Shown here in pieces: positions 45,701 through 58,306 of a DNA stretch of 64,000 nt. The translations under genes and the position numbers were made by a program. The stretch spans positions 20,956,001-21,020,000 of the forward strand of contig NC_135251.1 of NCBI RefSeq assembly GCF_964204865.1, given 5' to 3'. Each line of letters starts with the position of its first letter. Position 1 is the stretch's first letter. Source of the DNA: Styela clava. Taxonomy: Eukaryota > Chordata > Ascidiacea > Stolidobranchia > Styelidae. The notes under the pieces were generated by a model. That model was not told the DNA's origin, did no database searches, and was given only the letters and a program-made list of their open reading frames with translations.

Positions 45701-46537
45701 GAAAATACACAATGTAACATATTATTGTATCGCATTTGAGGTTCTTTCACTACATGTACCATTCAGCATGAAACGTATCGCGCAGGTGAAACCAAGTGAA
45801 AATGTATAGTGAGATGTATATAGTGAGTCGGAATATACAACTTTCATTCAAATCGATTGTCGAATTCAAAACTTTCGGAAAAAATAAAAAACGTCAAATT
45901 CTCGATAGACACATAAAAATAAATGTGATTTTCTCGGAATTCGGAGTTGCAGTCAAATTTGGAGTCATATTCGCTTTTAGGCCAAGAGGAATTCAATACA
46001 AAAAAAATGTCGCCTCACCTTGCGACCTTCTGGAGAGTTTGAAATGGTAGTTGCCGCATCGTTCATCGTTATCCCTTCAATTACATCAATGCCGTCCTGG
46101 AGAAAAAGTATGATGAGTATCAATACAAAACAAAATTTATATCTATATGATCAAATACGTATCCTCCCAGAGTAGAATATAATACCGAATTTGACGAATT
46201 CAGCAGTTCGCGATATTTTAAGCAAATTTTCCTTCAATAATTGCAAGCTGCTTGTCATAAAATATTGGCAGTTCAATCGAAACTAACTTGTTATAAAGTA
46301 TCAAGGATGTATGAAAAAGTGTTAAGGTTAGTTATGAATAGATTATACGTTGTCATATGACTGAATTTTATGTAGCGGGTTAGTGGCTGTCACGTAGGCA
46401 GCTGGTTCGATTGCTAGGTAAAATAATCACGACGTGTAGTGTCGTGATAAAACGCAGTACCTCTCCAGCCTTTCGAACAAGCACTATTTTTTAAATCTCA
46501 CCTTAGTGCCTATTTGAAACGTTGTGTATTTCGCCAT
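42779..46537 (-). CDS. ODC1-like: Ornithine decarboxylase-like gene 1
   Basis: PLP-dependent fold-III decarboxylase of the ODC family, which makes putrescine from ornithine in the cytosol. Eleven exons, 1,260 nt, 419 aa: 46502-46537, 46019-46096, 45503-45676, 45125-45297, 44407-44541, 43976-44141, 43554-43692, 43277-43392, 42996-43116, 42836-42923, 42779-42812. Visible motifs: PFYAVK (PLP lysine), GFDCAS, SFHVGSGC, LDIGGGFP, EPGRYY, WGPTCD (catalytic Cys with partner Asp) and GAYT. All match active ODC, so it is not an obvious antizyme inhibitor. The substrate-site Asp332 of human ODC matches Asp in SLVYLHDTL if a one-residue gap is allowed. The small first exon (MAKYTTFQIGTK) was chosen because it is in phase, ends in a donor, and matches the ODC-2 first exon in position and sequence (TF.IGTK). 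The last exon is the least certain. The protein stops where the vertebrate degradation tail would begin. Head-to-head with ODC-2. Confidence 0.88.
46372..46414 (+). repeat. Possible tRNA-derived SINE head in ODC-1 intron 1
   Basis: TAGCGGGTTAGTGG followed about 20 bp later by GGTTCGATTGC, a near-consensus B box. It is antisense to ODC-1. No poly-A tail or second copy was confirmed. Confidence 0.35.
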
Positions 46538-47470
46538 TTCTAGTCTTGTAGAGTACAACAGATATCTAAATTCAAATACCCTAGAAAATCGCTTGTCTAT
46601 CCAACGGTCACTTCAGCCACCTTCCTGTATCATTATTAAGTAAACCTCATCATTGTTATTGGATTGCGTGGAACCCATGGTGTTATCGCAGTATCCTGCT
46701 GCGCAAATACCACTAAGTAAAACGCATAATTGTTGTCCCAATTTTCGTAACACGTCGTGATATCGTAGTACGCGCAAATATCAATATAGTTTGAAGAGTG
46801 TAAAAAAAACTAGATAACTTTAGATAGCCAACACTTTTCACAAGATAGTTGTTTGTTTTTTGTTATTGTGGAATTATCTCTTTTTTGCAAGCAATATACC
46901 AATCGATTACAAAATTCGCAATTTTTTTTCATTTTTTTCAAATTTGCTAGTTTTGAGTCTTATGGGACTTGAAGTTTCACCCAAAATTTTGCATTTATGT
47001 TTTAATTATATCTGTAATCTAAATATTGGGGGCTGTCTTTAGCATATTTTGGGATATGATTTATATGCTTCATCTGTCCAACGAATCAAATCCTAGAACT
47101 TGGGTCTGTTGTTGTTTATAACTGTTCAATCAAGTCATTTTCTTCCCGATATAGCCATGTGGCCGTCTAATTCGAATGCACTGATTTTCTAAAACGTTAA
47201 CGACATCCCTGACGTTATAGAAGCTGACCTAAATTTATCTCAGCCAAACCTTCAAATTTACCGATGTGTTTACTCAGTCATCTCGCCAACCTCATACCAC
47301 TTTAGATTCGGTAAGCTATGTACGGGGCATATTCTATGCGTTGGAGTGATTATGAGCTTTAACAAACTGATTGAAAGTGGTGCACAATTACGGCTGATAA
47401 AAACAGCAGTTGTTTGCTTGAAATTCAAAAAAACTTCTAAATACGCATTTTTGAATTTGTATAGCTTATG

Positions 47471-48344
47471 CAGGGGTGGCCAACCTGCTTTTGACCGCGA
47501 TCGACTAAAATATTCAAAATAGTCTGCAATCGACTGATCGGTAATAAGGTACTACACAAAAACAAATGGATACTGAATACGCAGATAACTGCACACACAC
47601 ATAGGAAAAACTTCACCACTGCCAATAACTCGGCTTTGTGGGCGCATTTTTAATGAAATCACAAAATTTGTATTTTATTGTTCCATTTAGGTTGTTAATT
47701 TGATTATTTAATTGTACCCGGAGTGAATGTTTCATTATTTATTTTATATTTATTCAAATCATACAATTCAGATACTGTCTATGGCCTGCCTAATTTTTAG
47801 ACGGAAGTGTTGAAAATTCCTCAAGAAACCTTGCCAAGTATTCATGTATTATCTGAATAGCGAAAAAAAATATTCTCAAATCATGAATGTTACACGACTG
47901 CTCAAACTTCAGTATCTAATTTACAATTTTCTCCAATTTGCTTAGAATTAGAACAAGTTGTCATGCCACAGCTACCATTGCGGATGAAATTTATCACACT
48001 ACTCTTGGAGTGAGACAATAACTTTTGCATAATGCGGAAGTTGTTGTAGGATCGTTTGTCAGTCTAGAGTAGACTCTAGACACGCGATATTTGGCACTTC
48101 ATTTTTAAATCTTGGCAGCGGAAAAACTTGCTTTTGTTACGTAATAATATGCTTTATAGTGATTGCCCAGACTTAAATACTGTATGTGTATATTGTATTT
48201 TGCGCATGTAAAGTGCTGTATTCTTCCTGTTGTAAACACACAACTGGTTCGAGGCAATTTTGGGGGGTATTTGAATAAAATTCACTCAACATCAGACGCG
48301 ATCGACTGCTCGAGTAGTGGCGATCTACGTGTTGGCCACCCCTG
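47471..48344. mobile_element. 874-bp hAT-type element, same family as 37,479-37,999
   Basis: Same CAGGGGTGGCCAA...TTGGCCACCCCTG ends and shared interior words such as AACTGCACACACACATA and CATCAGACGCGATCGACT. The flanks share only GCTTAT, so the target duplication has decayed. It sits between the two ODC genes. Confidence 0.85.
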
Positions 48345-49147
48345 GCTTATAGAATCAATCGTCGTCATTAAAAGTTATAAGAGCCCATGTCAGCTAAAGC
48401 TATTTAGCAAATGTTAATGTTCAGAACATCTTGTCTCAGCTAACCCTTCAGCTGTCCTTTTTACGTTCTGAAGTAAACGCAGGGGGTAAACTCAAATGTC
48501 ACTCAAATGTCATGACCAATATGTCTCTATATTTATCTAAACTTCATTTACATTTAAACAAAAAATCAACGCTGAAATATATCGCTACTATGGCCAAAAG
48601 AAAATATTTTACCCTCAATTTTCCGAAAATCTTTAAAACTTTATTCTGAAAGAAGCTGGTACTGTGGAACAGCTATGGTAACTTACCAGAACCTGTATCA
48701 GACATTAAGCAGGAGATCCACCGACTTTCGCTGAGCACGAGATCCGCTGGACTTAGATAGAAAAAAATATCCCGCTAAGTCCTGTGGAAGTTTTGAATTA
48801 AATAATAGTTATAGCCTTTTATCCAAAACAAAAATCTGTAACTACCTGATATTTTAAAGCAATGGGTGCAGTAAAACAACAAAAACATAATAACAAAACC
48901 ATCCGTAAGTACACTTCGTGAACTTGACTTGCTAAAACCAGTGCTTCCCAAACTTTTTGTGGATGTAAGACATTTGTGAAACACGGAAAATTTGTGACCC
49001 GCGAAAATTATATTTAACCAGTCTTATGATGTTTTGATTCAATGGTTTTAGGCATATTAAGCAGTGGAGTCTTAACCTGATGATTGAAGCAGAATGAATA
49101 AAGTATACGAAATTTGCTTAGCATGTGATGGATTATTCAGCCTAGGC

Positions 49148-49419
49148 CATGGGTTCTCAACCATGGCCCACTGCTGGTCCATAGAAACATTTTCAAGTAG
49201 GCCACAAACCTCTTAATAATAGCTAGAGTTGTTGAATTATTGGTTAAACTTTGATTGTAGCAGCAATGAATAATAATGCTGTCTTTAATTTTCATTCTAC
49301 AGTGTCTATTTTTTCCGAAAGTTTCTCGTAGTTTTTCTCAGGCATGAAAATGTTAATGAAACACCGAATTTTTATGTAATGAAAATGGGCCATGAAAGGG
49401 AAAAGGTTGAGAACCTCTG
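49148..49419. mobile_element. 272-bp hAT-type MITE, same family as 1,842-2,105
   Basis: Ends CATGGGTTCTCAACC and GGTTGAGAACCTCTG, flanked by GCCTAGGC and TCCTAGGC, a 7/8 target duplication. Confidence 0.8.
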
Positions 49420-50897
49420 TCCTAGGCCAATGGCGTACCGCGCATTTTCCCAGTGCGTCCATATATAGCTGTTCAGAGAAATAAGGAACAACAGACAAAA
49501 CAAATATGAACCTATTGGTTTTACTACTCAGATATTTTATGACTTTTATTTCTTTTATTAATGTTGTTGATAGATACTCTTTTCTCACCGAAAAAAAAAT
49601 GTACTATAATTGTGTATATGAAAGCAGGTAAGCTTAGTATCAGAATATATTTATTATACTATGAGAGAGATAAGTATTAGTTGTCTATAAACTATATAGA
49701 CATTTTGATGAAAAGACTGTTTCTCATTAATTTTTTATCTTGTGGTATTGGAGTCGATGCATAGGTCTTATCGCATGCTGATAATTCGATTTGACTTTTT
49801 AAACTAGGAGCTAACGATTCCAGTTGGAAATATTTTTGATTTATTTCAACAAACGATTTTGTGGTTATAATATTATTACACACGAAATGTACATAAACGC
49901 ATAAATTATCGTTTACTCGGAAACTGGGAAAGATGGGACAGTCGGTGTTAAGACCCGTATGTAACCAATGAAAAATAACCAGGCTAATCTTCCGTTGCCA
50001 ACACGCGAGTACATTGCTCAAGTATTGTAGCAACAAGATTGTGGTCTAACTGGTACACGGCAGGGTTGGTAACGTGCTATACATATACAGCCAAAAATAC
50101 GAATAAAAATATATAAATCCCTATTAACTTATATAAGGCCAACCAAAAATAAACATATACTGTACAGCCAATGATGTACATGCACAGGACAGCCAATGCA
50201 TTTTACATATGCTGCGGTTGCCTCCACGTGTTATGGTTATGGACATAACGACGCAAGTCAATTCAGACACATCTGTACATAAGGTTGCAATATAGGATGC
50301 CATAATGCCCCATAACAGCTGATCATTCATAACGCGAGGTATGTGCTGGCAACAACAACGACGATTGGAATTCCTTTTGAATTACTATTGTTCGACCCTT
50401 GGAGCTAAACTGGTGTCAAGCTAATCAAATTAAAGTTTAGTGCAAACTATTAATGCGTTATTTTTTGTTCGGTTCAAAATGCGTCGCCAGATTAGATATA
50501 TCTGTAGGATGAAGCTGAGTTTACTGACGAAATGCAGTAGAGATCTTTCGCTTACAGAAACCCAAAAAACAAGTGTATAGTAGATGCAATAAATTACTAT
50601 GATTAAAGTTCCATTCAACGGTAAGCTTCCACATTTTATTTGCGCATAGTAATACATATAGATGCAGCTGCTCGTAGTGCATGAATATACACGCATTAAT
50701 ATGAAAGTAGCCTACTTGAATACGTACGTTTAATTTCAAATCTTGAATGTCATAATGCCTCACAGTAGATGCTCGCTAATACCACGAGATATGGTGTTGG
50801 TAACGGTGACCGTGCATTTGAACCCACGTTCATTTGAACCCATGTGTATATCCGCGGGTTCAATCTATATGTGGATGCTAAAACCCATGGCTTAGAC

Positions 50898-53185
50898 CAG
50901 GGGTTCTCAAACTTTTGGTGTTGCGGAGCCCTTGAAAAGATTAACTATTATTCACGGAGCCCCAAATAAAATGTTAAAATTGTTACTTTTCTATTAATAT
51001 TCCTGAGTAAAATTAAAAGTACTTTACTTAATTTGAATGCTAAACCTTTTTTAATAGGGTTAATACAAGTCATAAATAAATCTAAATTTCAAAGATAAAT
51101 TATGTATACTAAAACTGTAAATTTGACACTTGATAAACATATTAATAAATTATGGACCGAATCTTTACCCTTTCGACATTTTCAGAAGACTTACAAAGCC
51201 GCTGATAACGTGCGCGAATGTATTTTGTTACATTCGCCGATGGTTCTCCTCAGCATGGCATGTTTTTAACATCTTTACGTCGGTGTTTATTCTCCATAAA
51301 TCAAAAATTTCCGTCGGCACGTACATGTATTGTTTCACAATGACGACGATAATTGCTTTTTTGTTCTCGTGGGGAATTATGAGTTCAATGTGAAAAACAT
51401 GTTACCATATCGTCACGCTAATAACCGAATTGCGTAAGTCATTTTTGGCGATTTTGAGTTTTTTTTTATATAATAGGTATTTATGTGATGCTGCGCACCT
51501 GTCTGTTAACTCAGATTTTATATTAAGAATTCCGAAACCCATAAAAATGATGATTTAGTATGACATGCACATTTGTGCAATTGTTTCCTCATAATGAATT
51601 ATCATTGTTACCGCAGGACTATTTTGACGTCACGAAGGCAAAATAACCTCGGCGAAGTATTTACGAGTTTTTGCATCTCGGATTCTAGCTTAGCGCGTAT
51701 TAATTTGAATTTATACTACAGTATAGGAAGGCGTGCACTTGTGATATTCACTGTCCGAGTCCAATTCACCTTGGTTGGCTCTTATATTGGGTGCATTGCT
51801 GTTTTATTCTTTATATTCAATCTTAGTCTTTTTTCGGTGGGGTGTGCGGAACGTGTTATATTGATGAAATATATATTTTTAAACATAAAAAATATTGAAA
51901 TTAAAACTGATTAGCTATTTTGGGGATTAGACATTGTAGATACTGAGAATTACATTCGTTTTTGGAATGTTTAGTTTTCAGGACTGGTGCATATAGTAAA
52001 GTTGCAAAATTGCGTATGTGCCCAAGTCATAAACACATTTCTGCCTAAGTTACAGTGCGCCTTTATGACGTCACTTAACTGCGTCATACAAATTAACTTA
52101 ATCCGGCTTCTTTATTAAATTATTTTTAGCGTTTTGTCGCCGATGACTATAATATCATCACGCTAATAACCGAATTGCGTAAGTCATTTTTAGCAGTTTT
52201 GAGAAAAACGTAAAAAACCTCCTAATGATATTGTTATGCCATTGAGAGTCAATAATTTGCCATGGTTCAATTTTTTGATCGAGGTAAATTCGAAACTCAA
52301 ATTTCTTGATTGAAAAACGATATTCTGAAATAATAAAACTTAAAATGAAAGATCACACTATAAATTTTATTTCAGCAGTCTCACGTGAGATCAAAAACGC
52401 TTTTATATAGGCATTGGAAATCACAAAATTTGGTGTTATGTTAGGTTTTCTCTGGTGATTCATCGTAGTAACTGCGAAATCGTAACACAGTCAATTGTGC
52501 GCGCGATGTACCTTTTTTTCATTCTGAAACCACCGACGGAGCCGCATGCAATAAATTAATTTCAATCGTTCGTATTTTGCCGAGACCTTGTGATTTTTTA
52601 AACGGCGATTAAAATATCAATTATTATCTTGCTTAAAAATAATCTCGAGTGCAAAAGAACAAATGAAGTTTGACAAATCCCAAGATCGCAAAAATACGAC
52701 TCCAATTTATTTATAGTTGGCAGTTTATCACGTATTTTATGTTATTTTAGAATAGTAATCCTAATAGTAATCTCGAATCAAACGTGAGTAACGACGAGCA
52801 CAATTATATTATTAGAACAAGACACTTTAATTAAATGCTCGCATCGGTCATGGATTGAATATTTTACGCAACAGAAATCTCGCAATCCGTTTTTTTTTAA
52901 ATCGCGAAGAATGTCGCGCGGAAGTTTCCGATTCCATTCCCACCCCCTCCTCAGAAGTCTGGCTGCGCTCCAGCTTATAAATAATTTCATTTTTTAATTT
53001 CGCCTCTTTGCCATATTTCAAGGCTATATATTGTTTCAGATATTATCAAAGCTGTTATTGCTTCTTTGAACTGTTACAAAATTAGTCAAGTCAGTATTTT
53101 GAAAAGTAATCGAATAACTCGCGGAGCCCCTGGGTTTCTCTCGCGGAGCCCTGGGGCTCCGTACGGAGCACTTTGAGAACCTATG
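50898..53185. mobile_element. 2.29-kb non-autonomous hAT-type element with perfect 8-bp target duplication
   Basis: Left end CAGGGGTTCTCAAACTTT and right end AGCACTTTGAGAACCTATG are inverted copies, with GCGGAGCCC/GGGCTCCG inner ends. The 8 bp GCTTAGAC occurs directly on both sides (50,890-50,897 and 53,186-53,193). Eight-bp duplications and CAGGGG-type ends are hallmarks of hAT elements. No transposase was recognised. It carries a nested element at 51,410-52,281. Confidence 0.9.
51410..52281. mobile_element. Second copy of the TCACGCTAATAACC element, with one end inverted
   Basis: Related to 13,568-14,383 but in the opposite orientation. The last 127 bp (52,155-52,281) is in the same orientation as the first end rather than inverted, and about 45 bp of unrelated sequence precedes it. 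It lies wholly inside the larger hAT-type element 50,898-53,185. Confidence 0.8.
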
Positions 53186-53466
53186 GCTTAGACTAGGGTT
53201 GGTATGAGTTCAAATATCCGTAAAACAAAAAAATTTCCATAGGTGCAATAGTATGTAGGTGCAATTGTCGCGGGTTCAAATATACGTGGGTTCGAATGTC
53301 ATGGAACTGTTGGTAACGACGGCGAAATTAGAACTTCTCCTGAATATAGTCTAATATTTAGGCATTGCAATTGAACCGAGAAAAAAACTAACCAAGTTTT
53401 ATACAGACCATTATTACTCAAGTTGCATTTTATTATAAGTAGTTCGCGGCGGCTGACTGTGTATGT

Positions 53467-53530
53467 ACCAGGGCTGTGGAGTCGGAGTCCAATTTGACAA
53501 GGTTGCTCTTGAGTAGAACTTTCTGCAGTC
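53467..53530. mobile_element. End of a CAGGGCTGTGGAGTCGGAG-type element
   Basis: The words CAGGGCTGTGGAGTCGGAG are a familiar terminal motif of widespread short hAT-like elements. Only one end is visible. Confidence 0.45.
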
Positions 53531-53682
53531 GGAATTTCATACTTTTATTGTTGATAACAAATGTCATCTTGTAAATCTGTCAAATGTAAATCTTTTTTTT
53601 TCAGAAAATTAAGGCGTAATCCATACCGTCACTGTGAATATGGCATGGCATGTTTGTGAACTGCATGTGTTAAACTCCCTAG

Positions 53683-54500
53683 CACAGGGTTTCTTAAAAT
53701 AACCCCCGGTGTTCCTGGGTCATTTTGACACCCCTCTAAAAAAAATTTAATATTTCACCAACCAAAAATGCCAAAAACATCATTAATGTGTCCTTGAAAA
53801 GCTTATTTTCGTCGCTTTCCGCTAAAATGCGCCCAAATTACGTAGCACAAATGTGTACGGCCGTACGCCGGTAAGAAGAGAGAAATTTTGAAAAAATTTC
53901 GAAAAAAAGTTTTCTCACTTTTAACGCTGTGGTCGACACGTGATTGATATGCGAGAGAAAGAGTTCTCTTTTAGAAGAGCTTTACGTCACCTTCAAAATA
54001 AAACAAGAGTGGGATTTGTAAGTGAAGTGATATTCGTTTTATCGAAGAGCATTTGATCGCGTGCTGTCTGGTATCTTTGTTTGTTTATTATGAGCCGAAG
54101 AACGTTGCTCGCGCGTTCAAAATACTCCGTTTTCAACTAACAACAGATTCCTTGTTTATTTTTAAGCTTTGAAATACTCATACAAATATAATTGACCTTG
54201 TTGCAAAATAAAAATTATACATAAAAAAATATGATGACGTCACCGTAATTAAGAACACTCGGATCAAGCATGGATGATTTAAACTCAAACATTTTGAGTT
54301 TTGAAATTGGTTTTGTTCACATGCAGACCACTATGAAATACTTGACCCCTCAAAATACATTTAATTTAGCCATAATCCCAAATTATGACACAGGGTACCC
54401 CTTTATGACCAGGCCGATCCTATCGGGTTTTAACCTAGGTTCGATCGAACCCCTGGGGTTCGGTGAAGCTATTCCAGGGGTTCGACGAAGGTCCTCTGAA
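53683..54500. mobile_element. Possible hAT-like remnant with CACAGGGTTTCTTAAA start
   Basis: Begins with CACAGGGTTTCTTAAA and has C-rich CCCCCGGTGTTCC. The far side has GAACCCCTGGGGTTCG and CCAGGGGTTCGACG, suggesting more than one element end. Boundaries and unity are unproven. Confidence 0.35.
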
Positions 54501-55065
54501 ACAGGTATATTTAATAAAGACTTTATATAACACAGCATACTAATCAAACAAAAATAACAATAGATCATCGAAGACATAAAATTTTACACGTTTAAACAAC
54601 TCGTAAATTAGCTGTGTGTAGCTTCGCGCAGATAAAAGTTCTAGTCGAAATTTCAAATACTTTTACAGCTTGAATTCCAGCACACTTCATAACAAACTTA
54701 TATCGACACAGATATCGTACGCTTTAGCATTTTCAGATTCTTTTCGCTTATGAGCACAAAACATCTTAGGTTATAATGACAAACGTTGGGGTTTTAAGCA
54801 AATTTTGCGCGTGTGAAACCTTATTCATATGCTACTAATAAATTATAGCTCAGTATAGCAAGTGGGTGTATATAAATTGATATAAAATCAAGACGTGTTT
54901 AAAAATTTGTGGCGAAGAATATTTTATTGAAGAGCTTTTCTTAAAAATCTGGACGAGCTCAATATAACGCTAAGTCATAAGGTTGACCGTGTCTATTTCG
55001 GCAAAACAGCCGACAAACTCTTTTATCTGCATTCGAATGCAATTTGAAGTTTTAGAAACGGATGA

Positions 55066-55340
55066 CTGGATCAACTCCCGATTCTATCATTTTTGCCAAC
55101 CCGTCAAAACCACTCTCACATATTATTCATGAAAGAGAGAATGAAGTAAAAATGTTGGTATTCGACAGTGAAGTATAACTCCAGAATATCAAGAAACATT
55201 TCCCAGATTCAGAGTGTGTTCCACATTTTTATTTTATCTTTTTATTATAATAAAAAATCGGGTATCAATGCTATAAAAACAGAAAGAGTTATAAAGAAAG
55301 ATATGTAAAAAAAAATTGGAACCTGGCGAGAACATGATGG
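55066..55340 (+). pseudogene. Broken ODC exon 4 with part of the following intron
   Basis: Nearly identical to ODC-2 from inside exon 4 (about 59,510) through the donor and into the next intron (about 59,780). It keeps the coding words for TPDSIIFANPSK with one change, then has a premature TAA just after the FDSE codons. The similarity includes the downstream intron (TGTGTTCCACA then a T-rich run and the CGGGT stretch), so it comes from genomic DNA and not from a spliced transcript. The match is to ODC-2 rather than ODC-1, whose intron differs. No other ODC exon was found beside it. Confidence 0.85.
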
Positions 55341-55374
55341 TATGCACTTTTTAAATCCAATTTCGTTGATTAGA

Positions 55375-56826
55375 TCACTCATATTCGGTAATGGAATATA
55401 ACGCGTTTAACTGAGTAAATATATTGGTCGTCTGTGAATAATCGATTACAAACATTTGTTTCCCATTTTCACCCTTCACGACGACAACTTGAGCTCTCCA
55501 CGGAGATCTGCCAGACGCTACAATTCCTTCCTGTAACAAACGGTTGACCTTAATTTCAATAAACATTGTCATCTTTGGAATACTAATGAGACATTGTAGC
55601 AATAGTCAGCAGCAGCAGCAGCAGATCGCAGTCAGCAGTTAGATTTTTGAATGGTTCTGATGACAAACTTTTGAAAGTTGAGAAGCCACTTACAGACATT
55701 GGAAGTCGATCGCCGCGGTAAACATAAGTTACACTTTGATGCTGTCCTTGAAGGTCTATTCCAAGTAAAATGTCACAACATAAATTATCCATTACCCTTA
55801 ATATGAATTTTGGATAGCGTCGGCCCTGATATTCAATATCTGCTGCTGTACAACCTTTTAGTTAGAGGAATGGAATAGGCCAGAGAAGCCATTGCTACCT
55901 TGTCCTTAACTGTGTGTCCCTTTTGATTGGGAGGTTACACCTTTCTATGAGACGAGGGTGTATGAAACTCTGGCTACTGCAACTATAAAAAAGTGCACGT
56001 ACTTTGTGTCTTTCAATACGAATCACAGGAGAACCTCTCAATAATTTTGGGCTGTGATTTTTGATATGCAGTGACTTCGTCAGGTTTTTGTGGGTTGAAA
56101 ACTGCTTCTATGCAGACTTTTATGAAACGTCCCCTTTTATGACACTTGAAACAAAACACATTTCGGGCTGGACATTTTAACGATGATGTTTCTTTCCGCA
56201 CAGAAAAAGCAAGTAGAATTTGCAGTAGCAGATATTTTCTCGATATCACACGATGACTTATTGAATGGAGTTTCACTGTTTTGAGCTGACACAGTAGAAG
56301 AAAGATCGGATACTCGATAAGCTTCAGTGTTCTTAATTGCTATTTCTAAGCTCCTGGCTCGATCGAATGTCGTATTAAATTAAGATGTTTGTTTTCCAAC
56401 GAGCGCGGCCGTATCCATGTGGAGTTTAATCCCCGGATAAAAGCGTCTCGGACATAAGCATCTCGATTTTGAACAGCAAATACAGTTTTGAAATTACAAT
56501 GTTGCTTAACAATTTCAATGCTTGCATGTATTCGCCTACATTTTCAGATGCTTGTTGGTTCCTGGTTGCCAGAACATGCCGAGAATTAACTTCATTGCGG
56601 GGTTTGACAACATTGTTTTCAGAATCTCAATCACAGTATCGTATGATTCTGTCTCTTCAATATATTGGAATATACGAGGAAATATGAAATTCACCAATAC
56701 ACCTAGTTTATGCGTTACGGCGTTCAGAAAATTATCGAAAGTCTTCTTCCAGTGAAGCCACTCACAGGATGCTTCATGAGAGTTAGGATCTACCTCTAGT
56801 CTCTCAGGTTTCAGAACCTTGTCCAT
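55375..56826 (-). mobile_element. Decayed Ty3/Gypsy-like LTR retrotransposon fragment (gag, protease, start of RT)
   Basis: Read leftwards, pieces of a Gypsy-type polyprotein appear in the usual order. A gag N-terminus (56536-56826) starts MDKVLKPERLEVDPN. A zinc-knuckle-like CFKC...C motif lies at about 56112-56153, with Arg where the knuckle His should be. A retropepsin C-terminal motif CDILLGIDL lies within 55583-55792, and an RT beginning with VIDYSQTTN within 55375-55602. The pieces are in different frames and separated by stops, and the RT is cut off next to the ODC fragment. No LTRs were identified. The element is dead. Confidence 0.75.
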
Positions 56827-57189
56827 GCTTATACCAGAATACTCTTGTGAAATGCGATAAGTTGAATAAATTGTAATGAATGATAAATGTAGTACCTTGA
56901 TATAAGGCTTTCTTTATTCAGCCTAAATCTGAAGCACACTTGGAATGAATCTAAAGTAAAATATAACACAAGTAAATGTTATTAAACAAGAAAACAAATA
57001 CGTAGCGAATTGCTGATTCTAACAGTAAGCGGCCCCATAGTTGAATAAATAAAAATGGAAGAACTACATTACATCTACACTACATCTACAGCACAGCAAT
57101 AACTGATGTCTGATTTAAAACGCTTCAGCAATCATCGCTAGACTGCAGCTGTATAAACGAATAGATTCATTAAGTTACATTTACAAGGT

Positions 57190-58200
57190 ATTACAACATG
57201 TTATGGGAATAACGACGCAAGTCAATTCTGAGACATCTGTACATAAGGTTGCAATATAGGATGCCATAATGCCCCATAACAGCTGATCGTTCCTAACGCG
57301 AAGTATGTGCTGGCAACAACGACGACGATGGACCTTTCCCCGACCTTTGACCCCCGAAAAATTCTTCCTATACTTTCCATTGCAAAATGTTCGGGGCTTA
57401 TTTCAAGAGTTGTTTCGCGACATGGCGCCTGTAAAATGGGGTATGTGTTTTAAACCATCATTATGATTCATCGCATGTAACAATCTGTTTTTAAAAGTAC
57501 CGGTAAAGAATTTCAGCCCAGTCTATTACAGCTATTTCTAAACTCTTTTTTATTTCTGCAATTAAATTGAAACTCCTAAGAAGACAGAGTGATCATTGAA
57601 TTATCTGATTTATATTTAAATTTCCGAAACACAACGGAAAACTAACAAATAGAGTTCAAAAACGCAAAAACTAGGTAATGTTTACGACCGCGCCTGGAAA
57701 TCTGTCTGAGTGAGAAAAGTGTCTGAACGGATGCGAAAAGGAAGCATTGTTTGTTCAATTCAAAACGCGTCGCCAGATCATATTTGTAGGATGAAGCTGA
57801 GTTTAATGACGAAATGCAGTAGAAATCTTTCGCTTACAGAAACTCCAAGAACGATTTTAAGGTTGAAATATGAACAACGATTCCAAACAAGTGTATAGTA
57901 GATGTAATAAATTACTATGATTTAAGTTCTATTCAACGGTAAGCTTTTACATGTAATTTGCGCATAGTAATACATACAGATGTAGCTACTCGTAGTGCAT
58001 GAATACGTACTTATTAATTTGAAATCTTGGATGTCATAAGGCCTCACAGAAGATGCTCGCTCATACCACGAGATATGGTGTTGTTATCAACGACGAAACT
58101 GGAACCTCTATTGAATATAGCCTATTATTTAGGCATTGCAATTGAAGTGGAAACAAACTAATCAAGTTAAAGTTTAATACAGACCATCACGTTGTATTTT
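57190..58200 (+). repeat. ODC-2 upstream region, uninterrupted copy of the duplication
   Basis: Partner of 50,200-53,430 without the 2.3-kb insertion. It ends about 100 bp before the ODC-2 start codon, so it probably includes promoter and leader sequence. No core promoter element is certain. Confidence 0.8.
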
Positions 58201-58306
58201 TTAGAATATAGATGCATATTTTTGCAATTCTTTCTTATTTTATGACCCAATTTTTTCAGCTTAGTTGAATTTTAGTAACTGTGCCTATTTCCAAGACATC
58301 AAAATC

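Larger units (their letters stand above)
50200..53430 (+). repeat. Duplicated ODC-2 upstream region, split by a hAT element
   Basis: Matches 57,190-58,200, which lies directly upstream of ODC-2, in the same orientation. Shared blocks include GGATGCCATAATGCCCCATA, GCGTCGCCAGAT, ACGAAATGCAGTAGA, GCGCATAGTAATACATA and, right of the insertion, ATTTAGGCATTGCAATTGAA. The block is interrupted by the element 50,898-53,185. Confidence 0.85.
46538..58306. other. Transposon-rich spacer between the divergent ODC genes
   Basis: 11.8 kb with no intact gene. Contents in order: unassigned DNA to 47,470; hAT element to 48,344; unassigned; MITE 49,148-49,419; duplicated ODC upstream block with the nested hAT insertion (50,200-53,430); possible hAT remnants; ODC exon relic (55,066-55,340); Gypsy fragment (55,375-56,826); ODC-2 upstream block. 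Confidence 0.75.

Noticed and set aside
45796..46050. 84-codon plus-strand open frame across ODC-1 exon 2
   Set aside because: Antisense to a well-supported exon, with no recognisable domain.
42779..46537. ODC-1 as an antizyme inhibitor
   Set aside because: The PLP lysine, FHVGSGC, EPGRYY and WGPTCD residues are retained, unlike typical inactive antizyme inhibitors; still not excluded experimentally.
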